DNA of 64,000 nucleotides from Candidatus Aenigmatarchaeota archaeon (GCA_016193585.1 JACPRW010000004.1:1-64000); one strand, 5' to 3'; counted from the first letter of the stretch, positions 9,377 to 18,760 are shown. The notes: generated by a model from the letters alone, not told the origin. A program made the numbers and translations.

Positions 9377-9890
9377 CTATGTGCCTCCATTGCCCAATAC
9401 TTTGACTTCCTGCTTCAGCATCTCAATGTCGGACTTCATGGCTCTGTTTTCCTTCTTCAGGGCGTCCTTTTCGGCTTTGAGCTCCTGTATAGCCTTGATA
9501 ATCACAGGCTGCGGGAGCTCCGAAACTATAAGATACCCGTCATCCCCTACCCTGACAAGTTCCGGATAATTCCCGGCTGTTTCCTGGGCGATAGGCCCGG
9601 TTGCCCTTTCCCCTGTAGCTATCACAGTATAGTCAAAAAGCGGAATACCCAGCACATATTCAAGCTTAGGCGACGCGCTGGTGATATTTGCCTTCAGCCG
9701 CGCGTCAGACGAGCAGCTCCACGTAAGCCCGGTGGTGGAGGGCTGTGCCTCGCAAAGACCAGAAGAATCTTCAAGGAGAAGCACATCATCAGCACTTGCG
9801 GTGTTTTCCACTTCTAATTTGCTTCCCGGGCTTGCCGTCCCGATGCCGGGGTTGCCCGAGTTGAACTTTATTCTGATAAACTGTCCCAGA
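9377..9890 (-). pseudogene. 5'-truncated fibre with intact S74/endosialidase-chaperone domain and coiled coil
   Basis: NSGNPGIGTASPGSKLEVENTASADDVLLLEDSSGLCEAQ...SSDARLKANITSASPKLEYVLGI..GPIAQE...DIEMLKQEVKVLGNGGT. Confidence 0.8.
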
Positions 9891-9913
9891 AACCGTTTTA
9901 CCCCTTCATTTCG

Positions 9914-10117
9914 TTAATGCTTCATTGCCGAAATTGCCCTTTTTTCCGCCATTGTAAATCTTGATGCATGAAGTATTTCTATTCCTATGATTTCATTGTT
10001 TTCATCAAGCTCTATATTTATTCCAGGAGCTATTTCTTCAAAACTTTCCTCTTCCCCGTCTTTTAGGTGAATAAACAACGAATCCGATTTCTCGTCATAA
10101 TAATATTTCTTATCCAT
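9914..10117 (-). CDS. DUF2283 antitoxin-like
   Basis: MDKKYYYDEKSDSLFIHLKDGEE...ELDENNEIIGIEILHAS. Confidence 0.85.
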   Translation of the reverse strand: MDKKYYYDEKSDSLFIHLKDGEEESFEEIAPGINIELDENNEIIGIEILHASRFTMAEKRAISAMKH

Positions 10118-10397
10118 CTTTTACCCACCTCCTTTTCATTATACGGTTTATAATCTTTTCTTCAGTTACAGGATGTATTGTAATAATTTCAACGTTACCG
10201 CTCTTTTCTTCATATGCTATCATCATATTCCTAACTTTATTATTGTAAAAAAGCTTTTTAATGGAGATTTTTGTTTCTTCCGACACATCAAAAAACATTT
10301 GTTCAGGATTTTTATAAATCTTTCTTGGGTAATCCTCCGGGATTTTCCTTATTTTCAGCCTTAGCTTCAAATGCGCTGTATATGATATCTTTGCCAC
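10110..10397 (-). CDS. DUF4258-like toxin partner
   Basis: 95 aa, 8-nt overlap with DUF2283 gene; AHLKLRLKIRKIPEDYPRKIYKNPEQMFFD...EIITIHPVTEEKI. Confidence 0.65.
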   Translation of the reverse strand: MAKISYTAHLKLRLKIRKIPEDYPRKIYKNPEQMFFDVSEETKISIKKLFYNNKVRNMMIAYEEKSGNVEIITIHPVTEEKIINRIMKRRWVKDG

Positions 10398-10498
10398 GCA
10401 AACACCTTTTATTAATTACCCCCTTAACTTTATTAATTTTAATTCTTATATTTTATAATCAAGAAAAATGATTCCATGTCCTGCCGATGTGAAACGCT

Positions 10499-11130
10499 CT
10501 ATTCGCCTCCATTGCCCAATACTTTGACTTCCTGCTTCAGCATCTCAATGTCGGACTTCATGGCTCTGTTTTCCTTCTTCAGGGCGTCATTTTCCGCCTT
10601 CATCTCCTTCACGCCCTCGACCAGCAGCGGCACAAACTTCGTATAGTCAAGCTGCAGATACTGCGTGGTAGTATCGCCGACAGTCTCCTGTAGTATCGCT
10701 TCTGGCAGCACATTTTGCACCTCCTGGGCGATTAAACCAACACTGTGCGGGCTGTTGTTAAACCTTGCCATTAGCGGGTAATGCGACAAAACTTCGCTGT
10801 CGTTCACGCGCCAGTCAAAAGACACGCCGCGGAGCTTCTCAATCTTGCCCAGCGCGCCGGTGATGTTCGCGATGTTCGTTTTCAGGCGTATGTCATAGTA
10901 GGTTCGAATAATACTGGAACTTTTCATTCGAACCTGCTATACTGTATGTTCAGCATAAAATGTTCCAAAATCAACTGAACATACTATCAGACTCGGAAGC
11001 GATGCAGCTGCTGGCAGTGTCGTCGCTGTTTGTATCAACGCACACACTCCCTCCTTTCACTTCCACTTTTCCTTTGTTGGGGTTCGTCGCCCCGATGCCG
11101 GGGTTGACCGATATTCTTTTCGGCCTTTGT
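10499..11130 (-). pseudogene. fibre S74 domain gene interrupted by twin-hairpin element 10896-10986
   Basis: ...SVNPGIGATNPNKGKVEVKGG..SSCIASES | DIRLKTNIANITGALGKIEKLRGVSFDW..VGLIAQEVQNVLPEA... Confidence 0.8.
10896..10986. repeat. twin-hairpin element, family A copy 2 (91 bp, flanked by TCA/TCA)
   Basis: Excision with one TCA retained restores ESDIRLKTNI reading frame. Confidence 0.9.
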
Positions 11131-11167
11131 CCCTGTAGCCGTTTGACCCCTGCCGGGGCTGCACGAC

Positions 11168-11779
11168 CTAGAGGCTATCGCTCCAAATTTCATTTACGGT
11201 GAATCCAATCCTGCCTCTATTAAGAAATTCCTTAAATTTCTGTGATTTATCCAAAGGCATTACAACAACACTTTTTTCCAGTTTTTTTCCGCCTAGGCTT
11301 TTTATGATGCCTTTTTTCTCATATCTTTTCCTGCCGATCTTTTGTGCATAACCGTAAAGCCTTCTCCACATGCCAACCTTTCTTGCTCTTGCCATTCCGC
11401 CAAAATCCAGCCTGAACAGAAGGTAAGCTTTCATGTTTTCCGGGAGTTCGTTGTACCTTCCATAGAGGATGATGCCATAACTCTGCATGCTTCTCTTTAG
11501 ACTCCGCCATTTATCAAGGTTGCCAACTTTTAAGGACAACGGATTGGAAATGCCTTTCAGCCCCCATTTCTCGCCGAATGTTTTCTCAAAAACTTTCAAT
11601 ACGTTTTTTATCTCCTTCTCCTCAGGCTTGTCAGTATCAATAAAGACATCTATGTCGCTTTCCCTGTCAAACTCCCCGGTAACAACCGAACCGAACAGAA
11701 TAACTCTTTTTGGCTCTATTCCATTCTCCAATAAAAATGAGGTGAAATCAAGGGCATACGCAATCATTTTATTTTTCAT
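11168..11779 (-). CDS. MNT-type nucleotidyltransferase (antitoxin of HEPN/MNT)
   Basis: RVILFGSVVTGEFDRESDIDVFI: GSx..SDxD motif. Confidence 0.85.
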   Translation of the reverse strand: MKNKMIAYALDFTSFLLENGIEPKRVILFGSVVTGEFDRESDIDVFIDTDKPEEKEIKNVLKVFEKTFGEKWGLKGISNPLSLKVGNLDKWRSLKRSMQSYGIILYGRYNELPENMKAYLLFRLDFGGMARARKVGMWRRLYGYAQKIGRKRYEKKGIIKSLGGKKLEKSVVVMPLDKSQKFKEFLNRGRIGFTVNEIWSDSL

Positions 11780-12167
11780 CTTTCATCAGCTCCTTTAGCA
11801 TTAATTCCAGTTCGTTTACAAGTTCAATGACTTTCTTTACTTCCTTTTCGGATTTTTGCGATCCATACGTCAGGTTTTCTGATTTGCTTTCAAGCTCTAC
11901 CATCTTAGCGACTATAGGATTCTTCTTCGGGAAATCAGGGAATTTCCCGCCCACTTTCTGGCTCTTGAACCACCGGTGATTTATCTGAAAACCCGCATCA
12001 ATCCTGCCTATTTTGTGCAGATAAGCAGTCAGGAGCTCAGTTATCCCGCGGGAGGCATGCGTGCCAACAATCCTATGGGATTTCTCAATGCCGCGGTTTA
12101 TTGCCCAGTCTATCGCATCCCTGTGCTCCTGAAATGCCTTCAGATGCTCTTCTATTCTCATACGCAT
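11769..12167 (-). CDS. HEPN-like partner protein
   Basis: 132 aa, 11-nt overlap with MNT gene. Confidence 0.6.
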   Translation of the reverse strand: MRMRIEEHLKAFQEHRDAIDWAINRGIEKSHRIVGTHASRGITELLTAYLHKIGRIDAGFQINHRWFKSQKVGGKFPDFPKKNPIVAKMVELESKSENLTYGSQKSEKEVKKVIELVNELELMLKELMKDEK

Positions 12168-12410
12168 TCTTTATGTTACCGAGTATATAAAGTTTATGTT
12201 ACTCAATAACATATGTAACTGAGTATACTATAGTTATGGTGCTGAGTCACTAAGAATTAATAAAACCTCGGAACCCCGCAAAAATTCGGCCACAAGTCGT
12301 AAGATTTGCAGTTCCTGCGAAAGTCTTCCGGGGAAAATCTGCAAAACTGAAGGACTGCCTGAACAAGCGCAGGCACTCCGTCTCCTGAAGCTGTATTTTG
12401 AGCCAGTCCA

Positions 12411-12515
12411 CTATAAGAGTAGTATCGTAAATTGCGCTAATTTGTTGACGTATGATTACGCAATTTACGAGATTAGAATTGCGCAATCAATAGTCTAATC
12501 AATGCAATTCTCTAT
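12411..12515. repeat. twin-hairpin element, family E
   Basis: TCGTAAATTGCG/CGCAATTTACGA and AGAATTGC/GCAATTCT; loops TGATTA/TAATCA complementary. Confidence 0.7.
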
Positions 12516-12519
12516 ATGT

Positions 12520-12780
12520 CCGTGCCCACTACGAGCTTACGGTTTTGGTTAATCTGCTGACCTGACGTCGTCACACCAAGCCTACCGAACGTTACTCTGG
12601 ACATTTAATACGCCATTCACATCTAGCGTGTAACTTGGCGTCGTCGTGCCGATCTACAAAGAAGCGGAGCTTCTTCTTGCGGAAAGCTGAGCTTTCCGAA
12701 GACTCAAGAAAGCTGTGCTTTCTTCGAGTTGAGAGCTCAGAAACCTCTGGTTTCTGCAGCTGCCGACGTTGCCGCTTGAC
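12520..12780 (-). pseudogene. fibre fragment with triloop-hairpin cluster inserted between GNVG and IGTT
   Basis: SSGNVG[36 codons of hairpins]IGTTTPSYTLDVNGVLNVQSNVRFGRLGVTTSG. Confidence 0.75.
12654..12771. repeat. triloop-hairpin cluster (4 hairpins) inside fibre repeat motif
   Basis: AAGAAGC-GGA-GCTTCTT; CGGAAAGC-TGA-GCTTTCCG; AGAAAGC-TGT-GCTTTCT; CAGAAACC-TCT-GGTTTCTG. Confidence 0.85.
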
Positions 12781-12999
12781 TTAAGAAGAAACTTTTGAAA
12801 TCTCAGAAAAAACCTTTGGAGGCACGACCTTACTTGCGGACAAAATCTCTATGCCTATAAGCTTTTTGTCTTCATCAAAGTCCAGAATTATGTCATCGTT
12901 CAGGGCAATCGTGCTTTTTACCTCACCTTTTCCAATTCTATCCTTTAAGTAAATATATGCTGCATCCACTTCCTTATCAAAACTTAATCTCATACCCAT
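12781..12999 (-). CDS. DUF2283 antitoxin-like
   Basis: MRLSFDKEVDAAYIYLKDRIGKGEV...LDFDEDKKLIGIEILSAS. Confidence 0.85.
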   Translation of the reverse strand: MGMRLSFDKEVDAAYIYLKDRIGKGEVKSTIALNDDIILDFDEDKKLIGIEILSASKVVPPKVFSEISKVSS

Positions 13000-13005
13000 C
13001 CCTTA

Positions 13006-13221
13006 TCAATATATTGTTATTATCTTTATATGCGTTTCTTTTTCCGTGTAAACAACACTGACGTATCTGCCTTCAAATTTCTTTACTGCAATCTTTCGTC
13101 CATCAAAAGACGTCTTCGTATAATCTGAAGACCTTATAGTTTCTTCAACCTGCCTCTCAGTTATATCTCTTTCAAACCTTCTCTGGATTGCATGGCTTGA
13201 ATAGCGAATAGGCTTTGCCAT
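13006..13221 (-). CDS. DUF4258-like toxin partner
   Basis: IRYSSHAIQRRFERDITERQVEETIRSSDYTKT...VYTEKETHIKIITIY. Confidence 0.8.
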   Translation of the reverse strand: MAKPIRYSSHAIQRRFERDITERQVEETIRSSDYTKTSFDGRKIAVKKFEGRYVSVVYTEKETHIKIITIY

Positions 13222-13289
13222 ACATCCATCTTGTTGACTTTACTATAAATCTTCTTTCTGCAACGTTTCCGCTATGGTTTCTCACTTCC

Positions 13290-13880
13290 CTTCCAGCCTT
13301 GAGAGCTTTGCCTTCAGCTCATCCTTTTCGGCTTTCAGCTCCTGCACAGCCTTGACGAGTGCCCACTGCGACAGCTCTGGGACCATATACTTGACCACTG
13401 GCAATTCCTTTTCCTATGGATAAATCGTTACGGTCGGCTCATAGGTAGCAACGTCGCTTACTGACCACACCTCGACCATGACCGTGTTGAACGTGCCGAC
13501 CGAGGTATCTGCGGGCACCCGACGACGCTGCGCACTTGCGCCCCGCCGGTGACAACGCTATTACTGTCGGTGACCCATTCCGACACCGCTACGTACTGCA
13601 GGCTCCCGCCTTCGCTGGCGGTGTTGCGCTCAATAAACGTGACGCGGATGAAGTTGACGTGCGTTGTGACAGCCACAGAGATGTTGACGATCATCTGCCC
13701 AGAGTTCAGGGCTGTGCCACCGTTCATGTAAACCCGGTAGCGGCCTTTCGAGGTGTCATTGTTGTTGGCGCCCTGGATCAGGGTCGTGCCGGTCGACAAA
13801 AAGCCGAGTGTGGCCCTCGCCTGCCCTGAAACATCAAGCTTTGTTGCCGGTCCCGTCGTCCCGATGCCGACGTTGCCGTT
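13290..13880 (-). pseudogene. 5'-truncated fibre module, paralogue of 7584-8560
   Basis: Shares LSTGTTLIQGANNND.SKGRYRVYM.GGT..NS.QMIVNISVAV and the same downstream frameshift. Confidence 0.7.
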
Positions 13881-14027
13881 ATGTCATTATTTTTTCATGT
13901 CCCTGCTGCCATTTGTCCCATTTCCTCACATTGCCGATAGTATCGTGTTAAAAATAATGCCGAGACCGATGATATCCAAGAACAATCTAAGAATTTACTT
14001 TAAGTCACTGAGACTCAAACAATACGT

Positions 14028-14288
14028 ATGGTGTATAGTGTTGAAACTACAGAAACCTTTGAAAGGGCATTCAAAAAGAAGCATAAAGATAAAATAGAGT
14101 GGCTGAAGAAAGCCAAAGAAAGATTGCAATACAATCCAGAATACGGGAAGCCTTTGAAAGGCAGGCTGCACGGCATCTGGCAGATAAGAATAGGACCATT
14201 CAGGGTCTGGTATGAAATCAATGACGTGGAAAAGAAGGTTAAACTGCGGGCGATTTTTCACAAAGATGAAGCAATAGAGCGCTATTAG
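14028..14288 (+). CDS. RelE-family toxin
   Basis: TFERAFKKKHKDKIEWLKKAKERLQYNPEYGKPLKGRLHGIWQIRIGPFRVWYEI. Confidence 0.9.
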   Translation: MVYSVETTETFERAFKKKHKDKIEWLKKAKERLQYNPEYGKPLKGRLHGIWQIRIGPFRVWYEINDVEKKVKLRAIFHKDEAIERY

Positions 14289-14497
14289 CCTTCGAGTTCT
14301 TTTATGAATTCATCTATATTTCTGGTTTTACCTTTCTGTATATCCTGCTCGCTCTTTTCCAGTTGCTCCATTACGTAACTATTCTGCAAAGTTTCAATAG
14401 TGGCTTCCAGACCTTCCAATTCGCTTTTAGGTATGCTCACCAATCTTTCCTGCATATTTACCACTGCATTAAATGATGCAGCTGTATTTAAATTCAT
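14285..14497 (-). CDS. antitoxin convergent with RelE toxin
   Basis: MNLNTAASFNAVVNMQERLVSIPKSELEGLEATIETLQNSYVMEQLEKSEQDIQKGKTRNIDEFIKELEG; stop codons overlap (TTAG). Confidence 0.75.
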   Translation of the reverse strand: MNLNTAASFNAVVNMQERLVSIPKSELEGLEATIETLQNSYVMEQLEKSEQDIQKGKTRNIDEFIKELEG

Positions 14498-14504
14498 TTC
14501 TCCT

Positions 14505-14700
14505 CTCCACCTGCTAGTGCTTTGAGCAATGTTTCTCGCTTCCCTTCCAGCCTTGAGAGGCGGGATTTCAAAGCCCCGTTCTCCCTGTCCGGCTCCTGCG
14601 CCGCCTTCACGAGTGCCCACGGCGACAGCTCCGGGACCTGGTAGTAGCTGTCGCTGCCATTGGTATCAAGGGTCATTTTGTCTAAAATGCTGAGTTCCAT
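14505..14700 (-). pseudogene. fibre C-terminal coiled coil, out of frame with upstream fibre
   Basis: NGSDSYYQVPELSPWALVKAAQEPDRENGALKSRLSRLEGKRETLLKAL. Confidence 0.6.
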
Positions 14701-16925
14701 TCGTATATGACATCAAGGAGTCCACCTGACCTGTTTTCCACCTCTACTGTTCCATCACTCTGGCATGAAATGGTGACCTGACCGTCTACGCCTGTAGTTC
14801 CGGTAACATCAGATGTGGTAAAAGCAAAGGTAACGCTTGACGCTGCTGACGTAACGATATTCCCACTAGGCTCGGACCCGGGCCTGCATTCGACTATTGC
14901 GAAACCATGGGCTGTACTTGACGGAGACACGCCGATGTTCAACACTACCAGCTGTACAGCGCCCTGACTTGAAGCCCTGAGTGTGGCGGTATTGTCATCG
15001 GCGATGTTCGAAATAGCTCCTTTTGCTGAATTTAGTGCTATAGCTGTTCCAGAGCCGCTTACTGCCTGTTTATAGGTGAGCATCGGAACCGCTGCTGTGT
15101 CTTCCTCGATGGAAAGCAGAGCACCTGGCCCCGTCGTCCCGATGCCGACGTTGCCGTTTGCCATCACCGCCATCCGCGTGTTCGTCCCATTCGCAAGCTC
15201 AAGGATGTTCCCGTTGCCCGACTGGTTGAGCACGAGGATGGGTGTGCGGAAGCCGGTGTTGTCGGCGTACAGATTGACCATCTCGGTGTCGGCACTGCTG
15301 CCGGCGTTGCTGAAGATCGTGAGCGCCCGCCTGGTGTTGCCGCTGTTGTTGATGGTGAGCGCGCCGGAGTATTGGTGTAAGCTGACGCCACCGAGCTGAT
15401 TGATGAGCATGGCAACGCCGTTGTACTGGGTGTTGGCAGTGAGCGGATTCGTCATGTTGATGACGAGCGCACGCTGCGTCTCGGAATTCGATGCGATTTC
15501 GAGCTTCGCTCCGGGAGCCGTCGTGTTGATGCCGACGTTACCGGAAGACTGTTGCAAAGTAACCATCTTAGTTGCCCAAGCAGTGCCTGCGCCGTTTGTG
15601 GTTCCAAGCTCTAAATCGTTACCATTTATACCAATGCCCATGAAAGCCGAACCTGGATTATTGAGAATAATATTTGGGTATCCGCCTGTAGAATCGTAAG
15701 CAAGCATTGCTAACTGCTTATGGGTGGTGCTATCTGCATTAGTTCCCATTGTTAAAGCAAAGCCCGGACTCGTCGTCCCGATGCTGACATTCCCCGAGCT
15801 CCCATTGACGAACAGTAGCTGCGCCCCGGTCGTGTTCTCGATGCGGAGGGCGCCCAGGGCGTTGGAGCTGTTGATGTGCACGGTGCCGAGCGGGCTGGTC
15901 ATGTTGAGGCCGATGCCGACCTTCTGGCTCTCGCCGATGGCAAGGTACGCTGATTCATTGGTCTCGAGCGAGACGCCGGCTGAGCCGTTGACCTGCAGCC
16001 GGCGGAACGGCGTGATGGTGCCGATGCCGACGTTGCCGCCCGTGATGCTGAGATCGGCGTCGAGGGGCCAGCTGTCGCCGAGCATCGAGGGCACGATGCA
16101 GTCGGTGCAGGAGACGTTCGCCGCGACGAGCGACGTGACGTCGAGCTGGACAATGCCGGCTGCGGTCGAGCGCATGCCGACCCAGTCGGTGCCGGTCCAG
16201 ACATAGTTGAGCGAGGCGTTGACCGCGCTGATGTTCGCGCCCATCGACCAGATGGTGCCGGTGACGTTGAGGTTGCCGCCCGCGTCAGCCGAGCCGAGGG
16301 CGCCCCCGCTGTCGGTCTGCCACGCGATGAGGTTGGCCGCTTGGCCCGAGACGCCCCTGACGAGGATGCCGCTCGTTGACGCGACGGTCGTGTTGACGAA
16401 CAGCTTCGCTAACGAGATGTTCGAGCCGATGCTGAAATTGACGTGGGGCGTATGGTTGTAGGAGAGGGAGGTGTAGTTGCTCCAGCCGCTGCCGCCGCCG
16501 GTGTCGTCGCCGCAGATGAGGTTGCCCACGTCGTCGGTATCGATGGTGTTGCAGGACGTGAGCCTGTTGAAGCGGAAGCCGCCCGTGGTGTTGATGCTTG
16601 CCAGGATGCTGCCGGTGTAGTTGCGCCACTCGGTGAGGTTGGCGGTCTGGCTCGTGTTCGCGATGATGGCCAGCGGCACCGCGCCGGGATACGGGCTCGT
16701 GATGTTGACGGTCCCGTTGAACGTGTAGTTGTCCGGGAAGATGCCGCCGACGGTCTCGTTCGCGCCGTGGTAGACGGTGAGACCGGGCGGGATGGCAAAG
16801 GCAAGGGAGGAGAATACCGCCAGGAAAATTATGGGCAATGAAAGCGCTATGGATGGTGCGAGCTCCATGCCATGGCTCTGCCGCTTCACCTTCCCGTCAC
16901 TCGGGTAAAAACCAAAATCATTCAT
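14682..16925 (-). CDS. large tail-fibre-like surface protein with GNVGIGT repeats
   Basis: Signal-like MELAPSIALSLPIIFLAVFSSLAFA then repeated NVGIGT..P units; ATGA overlap with upstream small ORF. Confidence 0.8.
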   Translation of the reverse strand: MNDFGFYPSDGKVKRQSHGMELAPSIALSLPIIFLAVFSSLAFAIPPGLTVYHGANETVGGIFPDNYTFNGTVNITSPYPGAVPLAIIANTSQTANLTEWRNYTGSILASINTTGGFRFNRLTSCNTIDTDDVGNLICGDDTGGGSGWSNYTSLSYNHTPHVNFSIGSNISLAKLFVNTTVASTSGILVRGVSGQAANLIAWQTDSGGALGSADAGGNLNVTGTIWSMGANISAVNASLNYVWTGTDWVGMRSTAAGIVQLDVTSLVAANVSCTDCIVPSMLGDSWPLDADLSITGGNVGIGTITPFRRLQVNGSAGVSLETNESAYLAIGESQKVGIGLNMTSPLGTVHINSSNALGALRIENTTGAQLLFVNGSSGNVSIGTTSPGFALTMGTNADSTTHKQLAMLAYDSTGGYPNIILNNPGSAFMGIGINGNDLELGTTNGAGTAWATKMVTLQQSSGNVGINTTAPGAKLEIASNSETQRALVINMTNPLTANTQYNGVAMLINQLGGVSLHQYSGALTINNSGNTRRALTIFSNAGSSADTEMVNLYADNTGFRTPILVLNQSGNGNILELANGTNTRMAVMANGNVGIGTTGPGALLSIEEDTAAVPMLTYKQAVSGSGTAIALNSAKGAISNIADDNTATLRASSQGAVQLVVLNIGVSPSSTAHGFAIVECRPGSEPSGNIVTSAASSVTFAFTTSDVTGTTGVDGQVTISCQSDGTVEVENRSGGLLDVIYEWNSAF

Positions 16926-17170
16926 TTCCTTGGCACCTCGCCTTTCAAAAAGCCCTTCAGCGCAATGCCGTTGCTGACGGTGTCGTTGAACATGAGTGTG
17001 CCGCTCGCCGAGGCGTCGTGGATGCGCACCGGGACGTTGCCGGCAGTGAGGAGCTGTCCGCTCGTGCTGTTGACTGCCGTGCCCTGCACGGACATGACGT
17101 GCTCGGTGGCGGCGGAGGCGGTGAATGGCAGGAGTGCGGCAAAGAGTGAGACGGGCAGCAACTTTAAGTG
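16922..17170 (-). pseudogene. fibre N-terminal (signal peptide) fragment
   Basis: LKLLPVSLFAALLPFTASAATEHVMSVQGTAVNSTSGQLLTAGNVPVRIHDASASGTLMFNDT. Confidence 0.6.
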
Positions 17171-17185
17171 TTTTGGCTGCGAATA

Positions 17186-17314
17186 ATGCCTTGTATGAGG
17201 GGCAAACCATCGATACGGGGCATGGAACGAGCGTTCAGGAAAAAGACGGGCATGACAACGCGCGAATTTGCTCGCTATATCAGGAATAAGGTCGCGCGGC
17301 AGCGATACCAATAA
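17186..17314 (+). CDS. small putative antitoxin convergent with PIN gene
   Basis: MPCMRGKPSIRGMERAFRKKTGMTTREFARYIRNKVARQRYQ (42 aa); stop 1 nt from PIN stop. Confidence 0.45.
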   Translation: MPCMRGKPSIRGMERAFRKKTGMTTREFARYIRNKVARQRYQ

Positions 17315-17315
17315 G

Positions 17316-17804
17316 CTACGCATAGGCAAACCTCTTTATCGCTTCTTTGCCGATAACGAATGCCGGCGTCCTGAGCTTTCGGTTCGCGTTGACAAAGGAA
17401 TACACGAGCCTTGCCCTATCTGACGCCATTGTTTTTCTGTTCAGGGTGAGGATAGAGGCAACATTGTCCAGAGCAGCGCACGCCACAATGGTGAAATCAG
17501 GCTTCATCTGGCTTGCCGTTGCCACGCCCAGCTTTCCCGCTTCTGACGCGTATTCCTCAGCCAATCCGGATACGGCACGTGTTTCCTTGATGACCGGCTT
17601 CTTGACGTCCAGATAGAGCTCGTGCAGTACGTCTGCACCTTCGATCCTTTTTCTGCGCAAGAAGCCGTATGCAGCTTCTACTTCCATTTCAACGATTTCG
17701 CTGCTTCGCAATTCGTGCTGCTCAGTCAAGTGCCTCACTGCCGTCTTCAACTCCTCGTCTATCCTGCATTCCAGCCATACCGATGTATCTATCATTATCT
17801 TCAC
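17316..17804 (-). CDS. PIN-domain toxin
   Basis: MKIMIDTSVWLECRIDEELK...PDFTIVACAALDNVASILTLNRKTM. Confidence 0.8.
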   Translation of the reverse strand: MKIMIDTSVWLECRIDEELKTAVRHLTEQHELRSSEIVEMEVEAAYGFLRRKRIEGADVLHELYLDVKKPVIKETRAVSGLAEEYASEAGKLGVATASQMKPDFTIVACAALDNVASILTLNRKTMASDRARLVYSFVNANRKLRTPAFVIGKEAIKRFAYA

Positions 17805-18036
17805 CTTAAATTCGCCTTGTTGTTGAACGTGTCGTTGAACATGAGGGTGCCGCTCGCCGAGGCGCCGTAGATGCGCACCGGGGCGTTGCCGGCAGTGAGG
17901 AGCTGTCCGCTCGTGCTGTTGACTGCCGTGCCGAGGCCGGCATGGCGTGCTCGGTGGAAGCTGAGGATAGCGTCATGAGAGGCGAAAAAGACCGCCACCA
18001 GCAAAAGCTTTAAGTGTTTTGTAATAGCACTATGTT
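17801..18036 (-). pseudogene. fibre N-terminal fragment
   Basis: LKLLLVAVFFAS...GTAVNSTSGQLLTAGNAPVRIYGASASGTLMFNDTFNN: same as 16922-17170. Confidence 0.6.
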
Positions 18037-18047
18037 TAGTGGTGTTC

Positions 18048-18146
18048 ATGAAGAAGAAAGATATCTGGTCTGATATAAAGGAGCACCAGAAAGACCCTGA
18101 ATTTATAAGAGCTGCGCGCAGATTCATAAAATCAACTACCTCGTAA
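18048..18146 (+). CDS. small putative antitoxin, 3'-overlapping a convergent PIN gene
   Basis: MKKKDIWSDIKEHQKDPEFIRAARRFIKSTTS; shares DPEF(I/R)..A..RFI with 31061-31210. Confidence 0.5.
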   Translation: MKKKDIWSDIKEHQKDPEFIRAARRFIKSTTS

Positions 18147-18540
18147 TCATAGCTTTGAATCTTTCATAACCGATGAAATCTGGGGTCCTTCTTTTGTAAA
18201 TGCTGTTCATGAGCTTGTAAGCGCGGACAGCGTTTTCTGTAAGCATTGTTTTCTCATCTTCGGAAACCACAATATCAATCCCGTGCACGCTTGCACAAGC
18301 AATTAGTATGAAATCGTTTTCGAGTTCTTCCCATTTTCCGCTGCCGCCGGCTTCCTTGTAGGCAGTATAGTACTCGCCCGCACGTGTCCGCATCTTTCCA
18401 GATATGTCATATTCCTTTTTTGCAACAGTGTCGTATAAGGCAAGAAGCGCGTTTCGGGGGTTTCTTGCAGCCCTTCTGCTTCTGTCATAGATGGTTGATT
18501 TTTTGGGTGTGTCGCGTAGCTCTTTTCTTATTAGGCGCAG
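18136..18540 (-). pseudogene. PIN-domain toxin lacking N-terminus, in frame with upstream fibre S74 remnant
   Basis: IRKELRDTPKKSTIYDRSRRAARNPRNALLALYDTVAKKEYDI...ENDFILIACASVHGIDIVVSEDEKTM. Confidence 0.65.
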
Positions 18541-18760
18541 GCCAACATCAGAGGCGTTCCTGGCATTCGCCGTGAGCCGCGCGTCAGGCGAGCAGCTCCA
18601 CGTCAATCCTGTTGTCGTTGGCTGCGCTTCGCACAAGCCGGCCGAGTCCTCCAGCAACAGCACATCATCGGCACGTGCGGTGTTCTCCGCTTCTAATGTG
18701 CTTCCCGGCCCCGTTGTCCCGAACCCGGCGGTGCCGCTTCCATATTTTTCTTTCCTCGTC
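18541..18760 (-). pseudogene. fibre/S74 fragment
   Basis: GFGTTGPGSTLEAENTARADDVLLLEDSAGLCEAQPTTTGLTWSCSPDARLTAN. Confidence 0.65.
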
